Assembly: GCF_000262345.1 (NCBI RefSeq)
Contig: NZ_AJTQ01000169.1
Span: 1 to 55,817, forward strand
DNA from: Streptomyces xiaopingdaonensis
Lineage (GTDB): Bacteria > Actinomycetota > Actinomycetes > Streptomycetales > Streptomycetaceae
Length of the DNA stretch: 55,817 nt
Direction of reading: 5' to 3'
The notes under the pieces are model-generated. The model was given only the letters and a program-made list of their open reading frames with translations, searched no databases and had not been told where the DNA came from. Positions 42,301-52,570 of the stretch are shown piece after piece (within the stretch, counting starts at the first letter, position 1; each line of letters begins with the position of its first letter). The position numbers were made by a program, and so were the translations under genes.

Positions 42301-43643
42301 TGCGCACCAGAATCCTCCTCGCCTCCACGCTCTACGGCGCCGCCACCCTCGTCGCCGCCGAGGAGTCGGGGCTCCTCGGGCCCGCGGGACGGCGCCTCCT
42401 CCTCGTCAGCAACAACGCCGCCGTGCCCGAGACCACGCCGGCGCTCGACGCCGCGCCCGGATTCGCCGTGCTGCGGGGCGCGTTCGACTCCGTCGCGTCG
42501 TGGAACGACGCCATCAGGCCGCTCCACCCCGGCGGTTGGTCGCCCCGCGCCGACGAGGTCCCGCTCTGGGAGCGGCACCTGCGGCGGCTGTGGGGGCTCG
42601 GCGAGGACGAGGTGGAGCTCGTCGTGGAGTCGATCCAGGTCGATCCGGCGCTCGCGCTCTGCCGGATCTTCACCGACGCGCCCGTCACCGTCTACGCCGA
42701 CGGACTGATGAGCTACGGGCCGACCCGCAACAGGCTCGACCCGCTCGTCGGCTCCCGCATCGACCGCCTCCTCCACCTCGACCTCGTACCGGGCCTGCGT
42801 CCGCTGCTGCTCGGCGAGTTCGGCGTACCGGCCCGGGTGGTGCCGCTCGACGCCTTCCGCTCGGTGCTCGACCGCCTCGCGCGGGCCGCGCCCGCCGAAG
42901 TCGAGGCGGCGCCGCACGGAGGCGCGCTCCTGCTCGGGCAGTACCTCGGGGCGCTCGGCATCCTCAGCCACGACGAGGAGGAGCAGCTCCACCTGTCGAT
43001 GGTGCGCGGCGCCGCCGCGCGCGGACACCGCACGGTCCTCTTCAAGCCGCACCCGGTGGCCCCGCTCCGCTACACCGACGCGCTGCGCGACGCGGCCGAC
43101 GCGCTCGGCGTCGACCTCACCGTGCTCGACGCGCCCGTCCTCGCCGAGACGCTCTGCGCCCGCACCCGCCCCGCCCTCGTCGCCGGGTGCTTCTCCACCG
43201 GCCTCTTCACCGCCGCCGCCTGCTACGGCATCCCCGTCGCACGCACCGGAACCGGGATGCTGCTGCGACGGCTCGCGCCGTACGAGAACAGCAACCGCGT
43301 CCCCGTCACCCTCGCGGACGCGCTCCTGCCCGAGTTGGGCGACCCGGAGGCGACACCGGCCGCGGACCTCGCGGCCACCGGAGGGGTCACCGCGCTGGTC
43401 CGCGCCGTGGGGTTCGCGATGCGGCCACGGCTCCACCCCGAACTGCGCGGCGAGGCCGAGCTGTTGCTGTCGGCCCGGCGCTCAGAACCGGCCCTCCTCC
43501 GCTACTTCGACCGCCGCCGCCTCGCCGTCCTCGGCCTCCCGGGCGCACTACCGCCGGCGCTGACCCGGATGGTGCGCGACCCCAGGGTCCGCCGGCTCGC
43601 GCGCCGCGCTCCGCGCTCGCTGCGGCAGGCGGTGACGGGGTAG
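42300..43643 (+). CDS. polysialyltransferase-family glycosyltransferase (longer paralogue)
   Basis: 447 residues. It opens RTRILLASTLYGAATLVAAE and shows LLLVSNNAAVPETTP, FTDAPVTVYADGLMSYGPTR, LLLGQYLGALGILSHDEEEQ, TVLFKPHPVAPLRY and VAGCFSTGLFTAAACYGIPV. The KPHP and STGLFTA motifs correspond to the donor (CMP-sugar) site in bacterial polysialyltransferases. With the shorter paralogue at 36660-37775 the cluster has two of these enzymes, as expected for a polymer with alternating or primed nonulosonate linkages. Coupled to the GT2 gene by TGATG overlap; a hairpin follows. Confidence 0.83.
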   Translation: MRTRILLASTLYGAATLVAAEESGLLGPAGRRLLLVSNNAAVPETTPALDAAPGFAVLRGAFDSVASWNDAIRPLHPGGWSPRADEVPLWERHLRRLWGLGEDEVELVVESIQVDPALALCRIFTDAPVTVYADGLMSYGPTRNRLDPLVGSRIDRLLHLDLVPGLRPLLLGEFGVPARVVPLDAFRSVLDRLARAAPAEVEAAPHGGALLLGQYLGALGILSHDEEEQLHLSMVRGAAARGHRTVLFKPHPVAPLRYTDALRDAADALGVDLTVLDAPVLAETLCARTRPALVAGCFSTGLFTAAACYGIPVARTGTGMLLRRLAPYENSNRVPVTLADALLPELGDPEATPAADLAATGGVTALVRAVGFAMRPRLHPELRGEAELLLSARRSEPALLRYFDRRRLAVLGLPGALPPALTRMVRDPRVRRLARRAPRSLRQAVTG

Positions 43644-43645
43644 CA

Positions 43646-43685
43646 CGACGGCGCGCGCCCCCGCCACCGGGAGCGCGCGCCGTCG
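43646..43685. terminator. bidirectional terminator between glycopolymer genes and gntP
   Basis: CGACGGCGCGCGC (43646-43658) pairs with 43673-43685 around a 14-nt loop, between two convergent genes. Confidence 0.85.
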
Positions 43686-43699
43686 GGGCCGCCGTCCGG

Positions 43700-45100
43700 C
43701 TACAACACCAGCGAGAGCAGCAGCACGAAGACGAGCGAGGCGACCGAGATCAGCGTCTCCATCACCGACCACGTCTTCACCGTCTGCCCGACGTCCATCC
43801 CGAAGTACTCCTTCACCAGCCAGAATCCGGCGTCGTTGACGTGGCTGAAGAAGAGCGAGCCGGCGCCGACGGCGAGGACGAGCAGCGCCGTGTGCGTGCT
43901 GGACATGTCGGCGGCGAGCGGCGCGACGAGGCCGGCGGCCGAGATCGTCGCGACGGTGGCGGAACCGGTCGCGAGGCGGATGCCGACGGCGATCAGCCAG
44001 CCGAGGAGGAGCGCGGAGATGTTCCAGTCCTCCGAGAAGCGGAGGATCATGTCGCCGACGCCGATGTCGATGAGCGTCTGCTTGAAGCCGCCGCCCGCGC
44101 CCACGATGAGCAGGATGCCGGCGATCGGCACCAGCGACTTCTCGACCGTGGTGGCGACCCGCTGGGTGCCGAACCCGGCGGCCCGCCCGAGCGTGAACAT
44201 CCCGACGACGGCGGCCGCGAGGAGCGCGATCATCGGCGAGCCGACGACGTCCATCACACGCTGCACCCCGGCCTCGGGGTCGTCGACGATGACGTCGGTG
44301 AACGCCTTGGCGAGCATCAGCACGACCGGCAGCAGCACCGTCGCCAGCGTCGCGGCGAAGCGGGGGCGGCGCTTCAGCTCCTCGGAGGGACGCTGCGGGA
44401 CGAGGCCCTCGGGCGGCGTGACGTCGACCCAGCGGTCGGCGTACCGGGCGAAGAGCGGCCCCGCGATGACCGCCACCGGGACCGCGATGAGGACGCCGAG
44501 CGCGAGCGTGACGCCGAGGTCGGCGTCGAGGGAGTCGATCGCGGCGAGCGGGCCGGGGTGCGGCGGCACGAGGCCGTGCATGACGGAGAGTCCTGCGAGT
44601 GCGGGGATGCCGATCCGCATCAGCGAGTACTGGCCGCGCTTGGCGACGAGCAGCACCACGGGGATGAGCAGGACGATCCCGACCTCGAAGAAGAGCGGGA
44701 GTCCGACGATCCCGGCGATGAGGACCATCGCCCAGGGCATCGCCCGGTTCCCGGTGCGGGCGAGGATCGTGTCGACGATCTGGTCGGCGCCGCCCGAGTC
44801 CGCGAGGAGTTTCCCGAGGATGGCGCCGAGTGCGATGAGCACGCCGACGCCCGAGACGGTCTCGCCGAGTCCCGCGGTGAAGCTCTCGATCGTCTTGTCG
44901 GGGGAGGCGGCGGCCACCGAGCCGAGGACGAGGGAGCCGATGGTGAGGGCGAGGAAGGCGTGCAGCCTCCACTTGGTGATCAGCAGCACGATCGCGGCGA
45001 TGCCGACCAGAACGGCGATGCCGAGCTGAAGGTCGCCCGCCGAGGTTATCTTCTCGGCCGAATCGCCTGCTGCCAGCATCTCGACGCTGAGATGACGCAC
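43700..45100 (-). CDS. gntP: gluconate permease, GntP family
   Basis: 466 residues with 12 or more hydrophobic helices. GntP-family signatures: GVGVLIALGAILGKLLADSG, MVLIAGIVGLPLFFEVGIVL, LSVMHGLVPPHPGPLAAI, VGAGGGFKQTLIDIGVGDMI and GSATVATISAAGLVAPL, with FFSHVNDAGFWLVKEY near the end. It is a proton symporter for gluconate or a close aldonate. GTG at 45100 follows AAAGGAA. It lies 69 bp downstream of the gluconokinase gene on the same strand, so both are probably one transcript under the nearby GntR regulator. Confidence 0.93.
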   Translation of the reverse strand: MRHLSVEMLAAGDSAEKITSAGDLQLGIAVLVGIAAIVLLITKWRLHAFLALTIGSLVLGSVAAASPDKTIESFTAGLGETVSGVGVLIALGAILGKLLADSGGADQIVDTILARTGNRAMPWAMVLIAGIVGLPLFFEVGIVLLIPVVLLVAKRGQYSLMRIGIPALAGLSVMHGLVPPHPGPLAAIDSLDADLGVTLALGVLIAVPVAVIAGPLFARYADRWVDVTPPEGLVPQRPSEELKRRPRFAATLATVLLPVVLMLAKAFTDVIVDDPEAGVQRVMDVVGSPMIALLAAAVVGMFTLGRAAGFGTQRVATTVEKSLVPIAGILLIVGAGGGFKQTLIDIGVGDMILRFSEDWNISALLLGWLIAVGIRLATGSATVATISAAGLVAPLAADMSSTHTALLVLAVGAGSLFFSHVNDAGFWLVKEYFGMDVGQTVKTWSVMETLISVASLVFVLLLSLVL

Positions 45101-45169
45101 GGGAGTTCCTTTACGGACAGGGGGTCGAAGAGGGGTGTGGCGCGCCGCGTGGGCGGCGCGCGGGGAGGC

Positions 45170-45754
45170 TCACCCGGCGGACGCGCCGCCGCTGCGGGCC
45201 TCTTCGCCGGAGGCGCGGGGATCGGGGTCGTGCCCCTCCGACGCTCCGGCACCGAGCGCGGTGAGCGCCTCGCGCGCCACCGCCTCGGGGGGCTGGTCGA
45301 CGGAGACGGCGGTGCCCGACTCGTCGGAGCCGAGCGGCTCGAGCGTCGCGAACTGCGAGTCGAGGAGTTCGGGCGGCATGAAGTGGCCCTGCCGGCCCCG
45401 CATCCGCTCGGCGATCAACTCGCGGTCGCCGACGAGGTGCAGGAAGAAGAGGCCGGGCGCCGCGGCGCGCAGCCGGTCGCGGTAGGCCCGCTTGAGCGCG
45501 GAGCAGCTCACGACGCCGCCGGACCCGTCCCTGCCGTGCGCCCACTCGCCGATGGCGTCGAGCCAGGGGATCCGGTCGTCGTCGTCGAGGGAGACGCCGG
45601 AGGACATCTTGGCGATGTTGGCCGGGGGGTGGAAGTCGTCGGCCTCCGCGTAGGGGACGCGGAGTTCGGCGGCGAGCAGCTCGCCCACCGTCGTCTTCCC
45701 CGTGCCCGCCACTCCCATGACGACCACCACAGGGGCGGCGCTCGCGGCGTTCAT
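45170..45754 (-). CDS. gntK: gluconokinase
   Basis: 194 residues. P-loop GVAGTGKT (14-21), then the gluconokinase signatures YAEADDFHPPANIAKMSSGV, DDDRIPWLDAIGEWA, VVSCSALKRAYRDRLR and RMRGRQGHFMPPELLDSQFA. It makes 6-phosphogluconate from gluconate and ATP. The last 25 residues are a polar disordered tail. ATG at 45754 is preceded by GAGGTAGC. First gene of a leftward gntK-gntP pair, divergent from the GntR gene. Confidence 0.94.
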   Translation of the reverse strand: MNAASAAPVVVVMGVAGTGKTTVGELLAAELRVPYAEADDFHPPANIAKMSSGVSLDDDDRIPWLDAIGEWAHGRDGSGGVVSCSALKRAYRDRLRAAAPGLFFLHLVGDRELIAERMRGRQGHFMPPELLDSQFATLEPLGSDESGTAVSVDQPPEAVAREALTALGAGASEGHDPDPRASGEEARSGGASAG

Positions 45755-45920
45755 CGCTACCTCGCTGGATACGGCTCTCGGGCGTGCGCCCTGGTTGTGC
45801 GGACCGGCCGGAGTCCGCTGCGTACGGCGGCTCCCGGCGTCGCGCGGCGGCACCGGCCGTCGCTTCGGCCTCGGCCACTCAACCCGACTGATCACACGTA
45901 TTCAAGAGGTGGGCCATAAA

Positions 45921-45931
45921 AAGTCATACTT
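45921..45931. promoter_or_regulatory. probable GntR operator AAGTCATACTT
   Basis: AAGT-CAT-ACTT is an inverted repeat with the GT-n3-AC core known from FadR-subfamily GntR operators. It lies in an unusually AT-rich patch (45896-45935) between gntK and the regulator gene. A TTCAAG-18-CATACT promoter reading toward the regulator overlaps it, so autoregulation plus control of gntKP is likely. Confidence 0.6.
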
Positions 45932-46038
45932 AAAGCGCGTGACGGTTGCCACGCTCCCCGCCTCCCCGGGGAGGGGGCGCGGCAGCCTGCGTAAGCTGGG
46001 CACTTCCGGGCGAAGAGCGGACAGGAGAGCGCAGGCCG

Positions 46039-46752
46039 ATGGCGGAGCAGGCGGACAGCCGCGGGCAGGGGCTGCACGCCCGCCTCCTCGACGCGCTCGG
46101 TCCCGCGATCACCGCGGGCGAGTACCCGCCGGGCACCGTGCTCCGCACCGACGAGGTCGCCGAGCGGTACGAGGTCTCCCGCACCGTGGTCCGCGAGGCG
46201 GTCCGCGTCCTGGAGTCGATGCATCTCGTGGAGTCGCGCCGACGGGTCGGCCTCACCGTGCTGCCCACGGCGGAGTGGAACGTCTACGACCCGCAGGTGA
46301 TCACCTGGCGCCTCGCAGGCGCCGACCGCCCGCGCCAGCTGCGCTCGCTCACCGTCCTGCGGTCGGCCGTCGAGCCGGCGGCGGCGAGGCTCGCCGCCGA
46401 GAGCGCGACGCCGCAGCAGTGCGCAGAACTCACGGAGCACGCCCTCGGCATGGTCGCCACCTCCCGCGGGCACCGGCTCGGCGAGTACCTGGAGCACGAC
46501 GTCGCCTTCCACCGCGTCGTCCTCAACTCCTCGGGCAACGAGATGTTCGCGCGCCTCGGCGACGTCGTCGCCGCCGTCCTCACCGGCCGTACCCGCCACG
46601 ACGTCATGTTCAGCGATCCGCGGCAGGAGGCCGTCACCATGCATGTGCAGGTGGCGGAGGCGGTGCGCGAGGGGGACGGCGAGCGCGCCGAGTCGGTGAT
46701 GCGCAACATCACGGTCGACGCGATGGCGGAGCTCGACGTCCTGGCGCCCTGA
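46039..46752 (+). CDS. gntR: GntR-family regulator, FadR subfamily (gluconate regulator)
   Basis: 237 residues. N-terminal winged helix (residues 10-70: LLDALGPAITAGEYPPGTVL, VAERYEVSRTVVREAVRVLE, GLTVLP) and an all-helical FCD ligand domain. Its metal site is represented by LEHDVAFHRVVLNSSGNEMF (Asp and His) and TMHVQVAEAVREGDGERAES. FCD domains commonly bind sugar acids. ATG at 46039 with AGGCC close upstream is weak; AGGAGAGC lies a little further. Divergent from gntK-gntP, with an AAGTCATACTT site between them, so it most likely represses those genes until gluconate or 6-phosphogluconate is present. Ends 7 bp before the convergent amidase. Confidence 0.9.
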   Translation: MAEQADSRGQGLHARLLDALGPAITAGEYPPGTVLRTDEVAERYEVSRTVVREAVRVLESMHLVESRRRVGLTVLPTAEWNVYDPQVITWRLAGADRPRQLRSLTVLRSAVEPAAARLAAESATPQQCAELTEHALGMVATSRGHRLGEYLEHDVAFHRVVLNSSGNEMFARLGDVVAAVLTGRTRHDVMFSDPRQEAVTMHVQVAEAVREGDGERAESVMRNITVDAMAELDVLAP

Positions 46753-46759
46753 CCGGACG

Positions 46760-48235
46760 CTACGGGTGTCCCGCAGACCGGTGCAGCAGCGCTTCGTCGG
46801 GCCACCGCTCGTGCCAGCGCCGGTCCGCCTCCAGCTCGGCGGCGAGCGAGACGAGGAGCGGCTCGCTCGCTTCGGGCCCCAAGAGCTGGGCGCCGAGCGG
46901 GAGTCCGGGGCCGCGTCCCCCGTCCACGGGGGCGGGCGCGAACCCTGCGGGGACGTTGACGGCCGGCCAGCCGAGGACGTTCCACGGCCAGGCGTAGGGG
47001 CAGTGGGCGATCATCGTGCGGTCGGTCCGCCAGCCGCTGAGCCCGGTGAAGGCGCCCACCCTCGGAGGCGGCGTCGCCGTGGTCGGTGCGAGGACGACGT
47101 CGTACCGGTGGAAGATGCGGCCGACGCGGCGCCGCAGCGGGGTCTCCGCTGCCCGGGCCGCACGCAGGATCGGACCGCCGAGCAGCCGCCCGGTGCGGAC
47201 GGCACCGAGCGTGCGCGGGTCCAACAGACGGCGCTCGGGGGCGCGTTCGGACCAGGTGCGCACGCCGGCGGTCGCCCGCGGTACGAACGTGAGGCCGATC
47301 GGGCCGTATCGCGGCTCCGCCTCCTCCACCCGGTGGCCGAGCAGCGCCAGCCGCTCGGCGAGAGCGCGCACCGCCGACTCGACGAGCGGGTCGAGGGCCT
47401 TCGGCGTCGCCGTGAAGGGCATGCCGGTGGAGAGGGCGATGCGGAGACGCTCGGGCGGGCGGTCGGCAGCCGGGAGCACGTCGACGGGTGCGGGCCTGTG
47501 GAGGTCGCCGGGTGCGTTGCCGCTGGCGGCGGCGAGGAGGAGCGCGGCGTCCCTGACGGTGCGCGCGAGCGGCCCGTTGACCGTGATCCCGTTGAACGCC
47601 TCCGCCTCCGGCCAGGTGGAGATGCGCCCGCGCTGCGGCTTGATCCCGACGAGGTGCGTCCAGGCCGCGGGGATGCGCACGGAGCCCGCCCCGTCGGAGC
47701 CGAGCGCCGCGGCCACGAGCCCCGCCGCGACCGCCGCCGCCGAGCCTCCCGAGGAGCCGCCGGGGGTGTGGTCCGGGTTCCAGGGGTTGCGGGTGTCGCC
47801 GAAGACGGGGCCCTCGGTGAAGGGCCACTGTCCGAGTTCGGGGCTGTTGGTCTTGCCGACGATCACAGCGCCCGCGGCGCGCAGACGGCGCACGGACTCG
47901 CCGTCGCACGCCTTCGGCGGGAAGGCCCCGCCGCAGCCGAAGGCGGTGGGCTCGCCCGCCACGTCGGTGTCGTCCTTCACTGCCAACGGCACGCCGAGCA
48001 GCGGGCGTTCGGAACCCGCGAGGCCGCGCGCGAGCGCGGCGTCGGCCGCGTCCGCCTCGGCGAGCGCGGCTTCCTCGCGCACCAGGCGGAAGGCGTTGAC
48101 GACCGGCTGCGTCGCGGCGATCCGGTCGAGGGCGCGCCGGGTGAGCGCGCGCGAGGTGGTCTCGCCCGCGGCGAGGGCGCGCGCCTGCTCGGCGAGCCCG
48201 GGGGCGCGCACCACCGGTTCCGTACTCTCCGCCAC
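46760..48235 (-). CDS. amidase (amidase-signature family)
   Basis: 491 residues. The Ser-cisSer-Lys triad is visible: Lys87 in VPLAVKDDTDVAG, cis-Ser162 in TPGGSSGGSAAAV and nucleophile Ser185 in GSDGAGSVRIPA. The GSDGAGS has Ala where Gly is usual. Substrate unknown; the class covers aryl and aliphatic amides. I chose GTG 48235 because GGAGGTG stands right upstream; an ATG at 48331 adds 32 residues but has no usable ribosome-binding site. Same strand as the mutase gene 183 bp upstream. Confidence 0.9.
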   Translation of the reverse strand: MAESTEPVVRAPGLAEQARALAAGETTSRALTRRALDRIAATQPVVNAFRLVREEAALAEADAADAALARGLAGSERPLLGVPLAVKDDTDVAGEPTAFGCGGAFPPKACDGESVRRLRAAGAVIVGKTNSPELGQWPFTEGPVFGDTRNPWNPDHTPGGSSGGSAAAVAAGLVAAALGSDGAGSVRIPAAWTHLVGIKPQRGRISTWPEAEAFNGITVNGPLARTVRDAALLLAAASGNAPGDLHRPAPVDVLPAADRPPERLRIALSTGMPFTATPKALDPLVESAVRALAERLALLGHRVEEAEPRYGPIGLTFVPRATAGVRTWSERAPERRLLDPRTLGAVRTGRLLGGPILRAARAAETPLRRRVGRIFHRYDVVLAPTTATPPPRVGAFTGLSGWRTDRTMIAHCPYAWPWNVLGWPAVNVPAGFAPAPVDGGRGPGLPLGAQLLGPEASEPLLVSLAAELEADRRWHERWPDEALLHRSAGHP

Positions 48236-48418
48236 GGTGCCCACCTCCACGGCGGGCGCCCCGGGGACGGTCCCCGGGTTCAGGTCGCCGAGGGGCGACC
48301 GTCGGATACCCGCCAGTAGTCCGGCCCTCATCCTGCTGACAGGCGGCGCCGAGTCAACCCCCGCACGGCGAGCGGCCGTCGGGCCCGCACGAATGCACCA
48401 CCGCGCGCGTGCGCCGGC

Positions 48419-50005
<1,587 letters not shown>

Positions 50006-50323
50006 GGTGCTGCCTCCGTACGTTCGCGCCTGCGACGGCGCCCGCGGGAGGCGGGGCGGCGTCGCCGAGAGTGTGGGTGCGTACGGCACGGACTGTAGCG
50101 ATCGCCCTGCGAACAGTGGAGGTGTGCACGCTGGGACCTTGCTCACAGCCGACGTAGGTGGCTCCGCGCTCCCCGATTCCCGTGTGTCGTGCGCCGGTTG
50201 AGGAGGCGCCCCCGCGTACGCGCCAGGGGCTCGGCGGGGCGTTGTGCGCCCGATCGAGGTTCACGGGAGAGGTGGAGTGGGAATTGATGTGCTGCGAGAC
50301 AGTCGCTGCCCGGGGGGACTCTC
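50006..50323. other. 318-bp divergent promoter region, mutase and L,D-transpeptidase
   Basis: Both flanking genes read outward from it. No riboswitch consensus (cobalamin or c-di-AMP) could be recognised. A GCGCCCCCGCG/GCGCCAGGGGC imperfect repeat near 50210 may form a weak stem. Nothing else seen. Confidence 0.45.
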
Positions 50324-51292
50324 ATGGCCGGTCGAAGAAGAGGCACGGAGCGCGCACCGCACGCGCGCGCGGAGCGCGAGTGTGCGCGTGACGCCCCGGA
50401 GCGCGCGCGGGTCCCGGCCCGACGCCGCGGACGACTCGCCGTGGCGGGGCTCGCGCTCGGCGCCGTCACCGCGCTCGCCGGCTGCCAGGTCGACACCTCG
50501 GGCGAGCCCTCCGTCCGGGTCTCGCGCCTCCCCGAGGAGCCGGTGGCCCGCTCCTCGCCACCGCCCTCCCCCTCCGACGCACCGGCCGCCGTCCCCGAGC
50601 CGAGCAGCCCCGCGCCGCGGACGAGCAGCAGCACCCCGTCGCCCCCGCCACCGCCGCCCGACCCGGTGCTGATGCGGTCGGGGCAGGAGAGCGGCCAGGT
50701 GCGCGAACTCCAGGCGCGGCTTCAGCAGTTGAAGCTCTTCTCGGTCAACCCCACGGGGTACTACGGCGACATCACCACCGCCTCGGTGAAGGCGTTCCAG
50801 CGCAAGCAGGGCAGCCCCCGCACCGGCAACGTCTCCCCGAGCGACTGGACCGCGCTCCGGGCGCGCACCTCCCAGCCGACGAAGCTGGAGCTCCACCCGA
50901 CGACCTCCCGCCCGCTCGCCGATCCCGACCCGCGCTGCCGCACCGGCCGCGCCCTCTGCATCAGCAAGAAGAGCCGCACCCTCGCCTGGATGGTCGACGG
51001 CGAGGTCCGCTCGGCGATGGACGTCCGCTTCGGCTCGGCCTACACGCCCACGCGCGAGGGGAAGTTCAAGGTCGACTTCAAGAGCCGCCGCCACCACTCG
51101 ACGATCTACGACACCCCCATGCCGTACGCGCTGTTCTTCAGCGGCGGCCAAGCCGTCCACTACTCCGCGGACTTCGCCGCCACCGGGTACTCGGGCGCCT
51201 CGCACGGCTGCGTCAACGTCCGGGACAAGAAGCGGATCATCGCGCTCTTCGACGCGGTACGCGCCGGCGACAAGGTCGTCGTCTACAAGTGA
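50324..51292 (+). CDS. L,D-transpeptidase lipoprotein with peptidoglycan-binding domain
   Basis: 322 residues. An Arg-rich N-terminus, a hydrophobic stretch and the lipobox TALAGC (Cys54) mark an exported lipoprotein. A Pro/Ser linker (60-112) follows, then a PG_binding_1 domain (QVRELQARLQQLKLFSVNPT, YYGDITTASVKAFQRKQG). The C-terminal YkuD domain has the catalytic SHGCVNVRD with Cys296 and His294, and the upstream HYSADFAATG histidine. It should make 3-3 cross-links or attach proteins in the wall. ATG at 50324; GGGGGGACTCTC precedes it. Followed by a 14-bp hairpin. Confidence 0.92.
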   Translation: MAGRRRGTERAPHARAERECARDAPERARVPARRRGRLAVAGLALGAVTALAGCQVDTSGEPSVRVSRLPEEPVARSSPPPSPSDAPAAVPEPSSPAPRTSSSTPSPPPPPPDPVLMRSGQESGQVRELQARLQQLKLFSVNPTGYYGDITTASVKAFQRKQGSPRTGNVSPSDWTALRARTSQPTKLELHPTTSRPLADPDPRCRTGRALCISKKSRTLAWMVDGEVRSAMDVRFGSAYTPTREGKFKVDFKSRRHHSTIYDTPMPYALFFSGGQAVHYSADFAATGYSGASHGCVNVRDKKRIIALFDAVRAGDKVVVYK

Positions 51293-51322
51293 CGCCGCAC
51301 TCGCGGCAGCGGAGGAAGCGGG

Positions 51323-51361
51323 GGCGCGGGCGGGACCGGGGGAACGTGTCCCGCCCGCGCC
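51323..51361 (+). terminator. terminator of the L,D-transpeptidase gene
   Basis: GGCGCGGGCGGGAC (51323-51336) pairs with 51348-51361; loop of 11 nt; 30 bp past the stop codon. Confidence 0.82.
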
Positions 51362-51700
51362 GATGCGCGCGCCCAGGGGTACGGGGGGAACCCCGGGCGT
51401 CATCGCGCAGCCGATGACCAGTCGGCTCACTCCCTTCTGCGCTGCCGCACCGGAAAGTGTCACACCGCCGCACACCTGCGCCCTGTGGTCTCCGTCACTC
51501 CTGCCGCCGGGGCGGGGCTCTTGCGGAATGCCTTGGTCAACGTCCGTCGTGCGGGGGGCTGGTGGCGACCGGGATTCCTCGGAAAAGGTCGCCCGCGGGC
51601 CCGCGGGCCGAAGCCCCCGCGGCCGGTGGTGGAGCCCCCGTCCGACATCGGCGGAGGCGTCATCTGTGCCGCGCCGCCCGGGACTTGCCACAATCCCGAC
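51362..51700. other. 339-bp gap with possible promoter at its right end
   Basis: No gene recognised. At the right end TTGCCACAAT (51685-51694) resembles an extended -10 six bases before the GTG of the next gene. The rest shows repeats of GGGCCCGCGGGC type near 51595 that could form a stem, but nothing I can name. Confidence 0.4.
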
Positions 51701-52201
51701 GTGAGCCGCGACCGCACCTCCCGCCCCGGGCCCTCCGCATGGCCCGGGTATGCCGCATGCACGCTCGGCCTGTTGTACGCCGCCGTCAGCGCCTACTGGG
51801 CGGCAGGCGGCACGGCCGGTCTCGACACCGTCGGCGGCGAACTGGCTCGATCGACCCGGGCCCGCGATCCCGGAATGGTGGCGGTGCTCTGGCTCACCGT
51901 CGGCCTCAAACTCGTCGCCGCGCTGCTGGGGTTGGCGCTCGTGCGTCCTCGGCGGCGGATGCCGCGCCGTCTTCTGCTGACCCTTTCCGGGGTTGCCGCT
52001 GTGGTACTCACCGCGTACGGAGGTCTGTTGGTCGGCGGGCAGGCGCTGGTGAAGGCGGGAGTGCTGGGGACGTCGTCGGACGTGGACCGGACGGCGTTCG
52101 ACTGGCACCTGTTCCTGTGGGACCCGTGGTTTCTCGTCTGGGGACTGCTCCTGGGTGCGGCCGCGTACCGCGAAGGGCTTTCGCGGAACGCTCGGCCGTA
52201 G
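51701..52201 (+). CDS. DUF3995-type four-helix membrane protein
   Basis: 166 residues. Four hydrophobic segments: about 14-32 (YAACTLGLLYAAVSAYWAAGG), 60-80 (VAVLWLTVGLKLVAALLGLA), 92-112 (LLLTLSGVAAVVLTAYGGLL) and 138-156 (WDPWFLVWGLLLGAAAYREG). The YAAVSAYWAAGGTAGLDTVG start and the FLWDPWFLVWGLL end are the conserved parts of this actinobacterial family. Function unknown. GTG start follows a CACAAT box by 6 nt, hence possibly leaderless. Convergent with the next gene. Confidence 0.82.
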   Translation: MSRDRTSRPGPSAWPGYAACTLGLLYAAVSAYWAAGGTAGLDTVGGELARSTRARDPGMVAVLWLTVGLKLVAALLGLALVRPRRRMPRRLLLTLSGVAAVVLTAYGGLLVGGQALVKAGVLGTSSDVDRTAFDWHLFLWDPWFLVWGLLLGAAAYREGLSRNARP

Positions 52202-52570
52202 GCGCTCGCCGGTGGACGTCCCGCCGCCCGTGTTCCGAGCTCGACCGGGACGTCGTCGTCCAGCGGTCCCGTCTCCCGGCACGTCCCGGTTCAAGTGCAT
52301 GTCGGGGCCCGGCCGTCGACAACGCGACGCGGGTCCGCGCCCCGCCGCCGGCCGGCGCGCCGAACGTCGCCGTCTCCGGATGCGCTGACCGCCGTGCGGA
52401 CTCGGCGCCGGCGTGTGCGCCGGCCGGAACCCACCACCGACGGGACCGAATGCGACCGAACCGTTGGGCTTCGGACGCCCGCCGGCAGGGACGCGACCGC
52501 GGCATCTCCGGGCACGCCGGATTGTCGACGCGCACGTGCCGCGTGCGCGGGGTCGCTGAGGACCGGCCCG
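52202..52570. other. 369-bp convergent interval
   Basis: No credible gene. ACCGGGACG (52244-52252) and its complement (52282-52290) could pair around a 29-nt loop as a weak terminator. Several GCCGGC-type short repeats are present. Confidence 0.4.

Noticed and set aside
42500..45919. 1139-codon plus-strand frame over glycosyltransferase, gntP and gntK genes
   Set aside because: Shadow frame: no domain, extreme composition, and real genes occupy other frames with normal proteins.
50006..50323. Possible c-di-AMP or cobalamin riboswitch before the transpeptidase or mutase gene
   Set aside because: Looked for because of the gene functions, but no conserved motif of either class was found.
52275..52305. 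GGTTCAA segment resembling a tRNA T-loop
   Set aside because: The flanking bases do not form a T-stem and no anticodon or acceptor arms could be placed.
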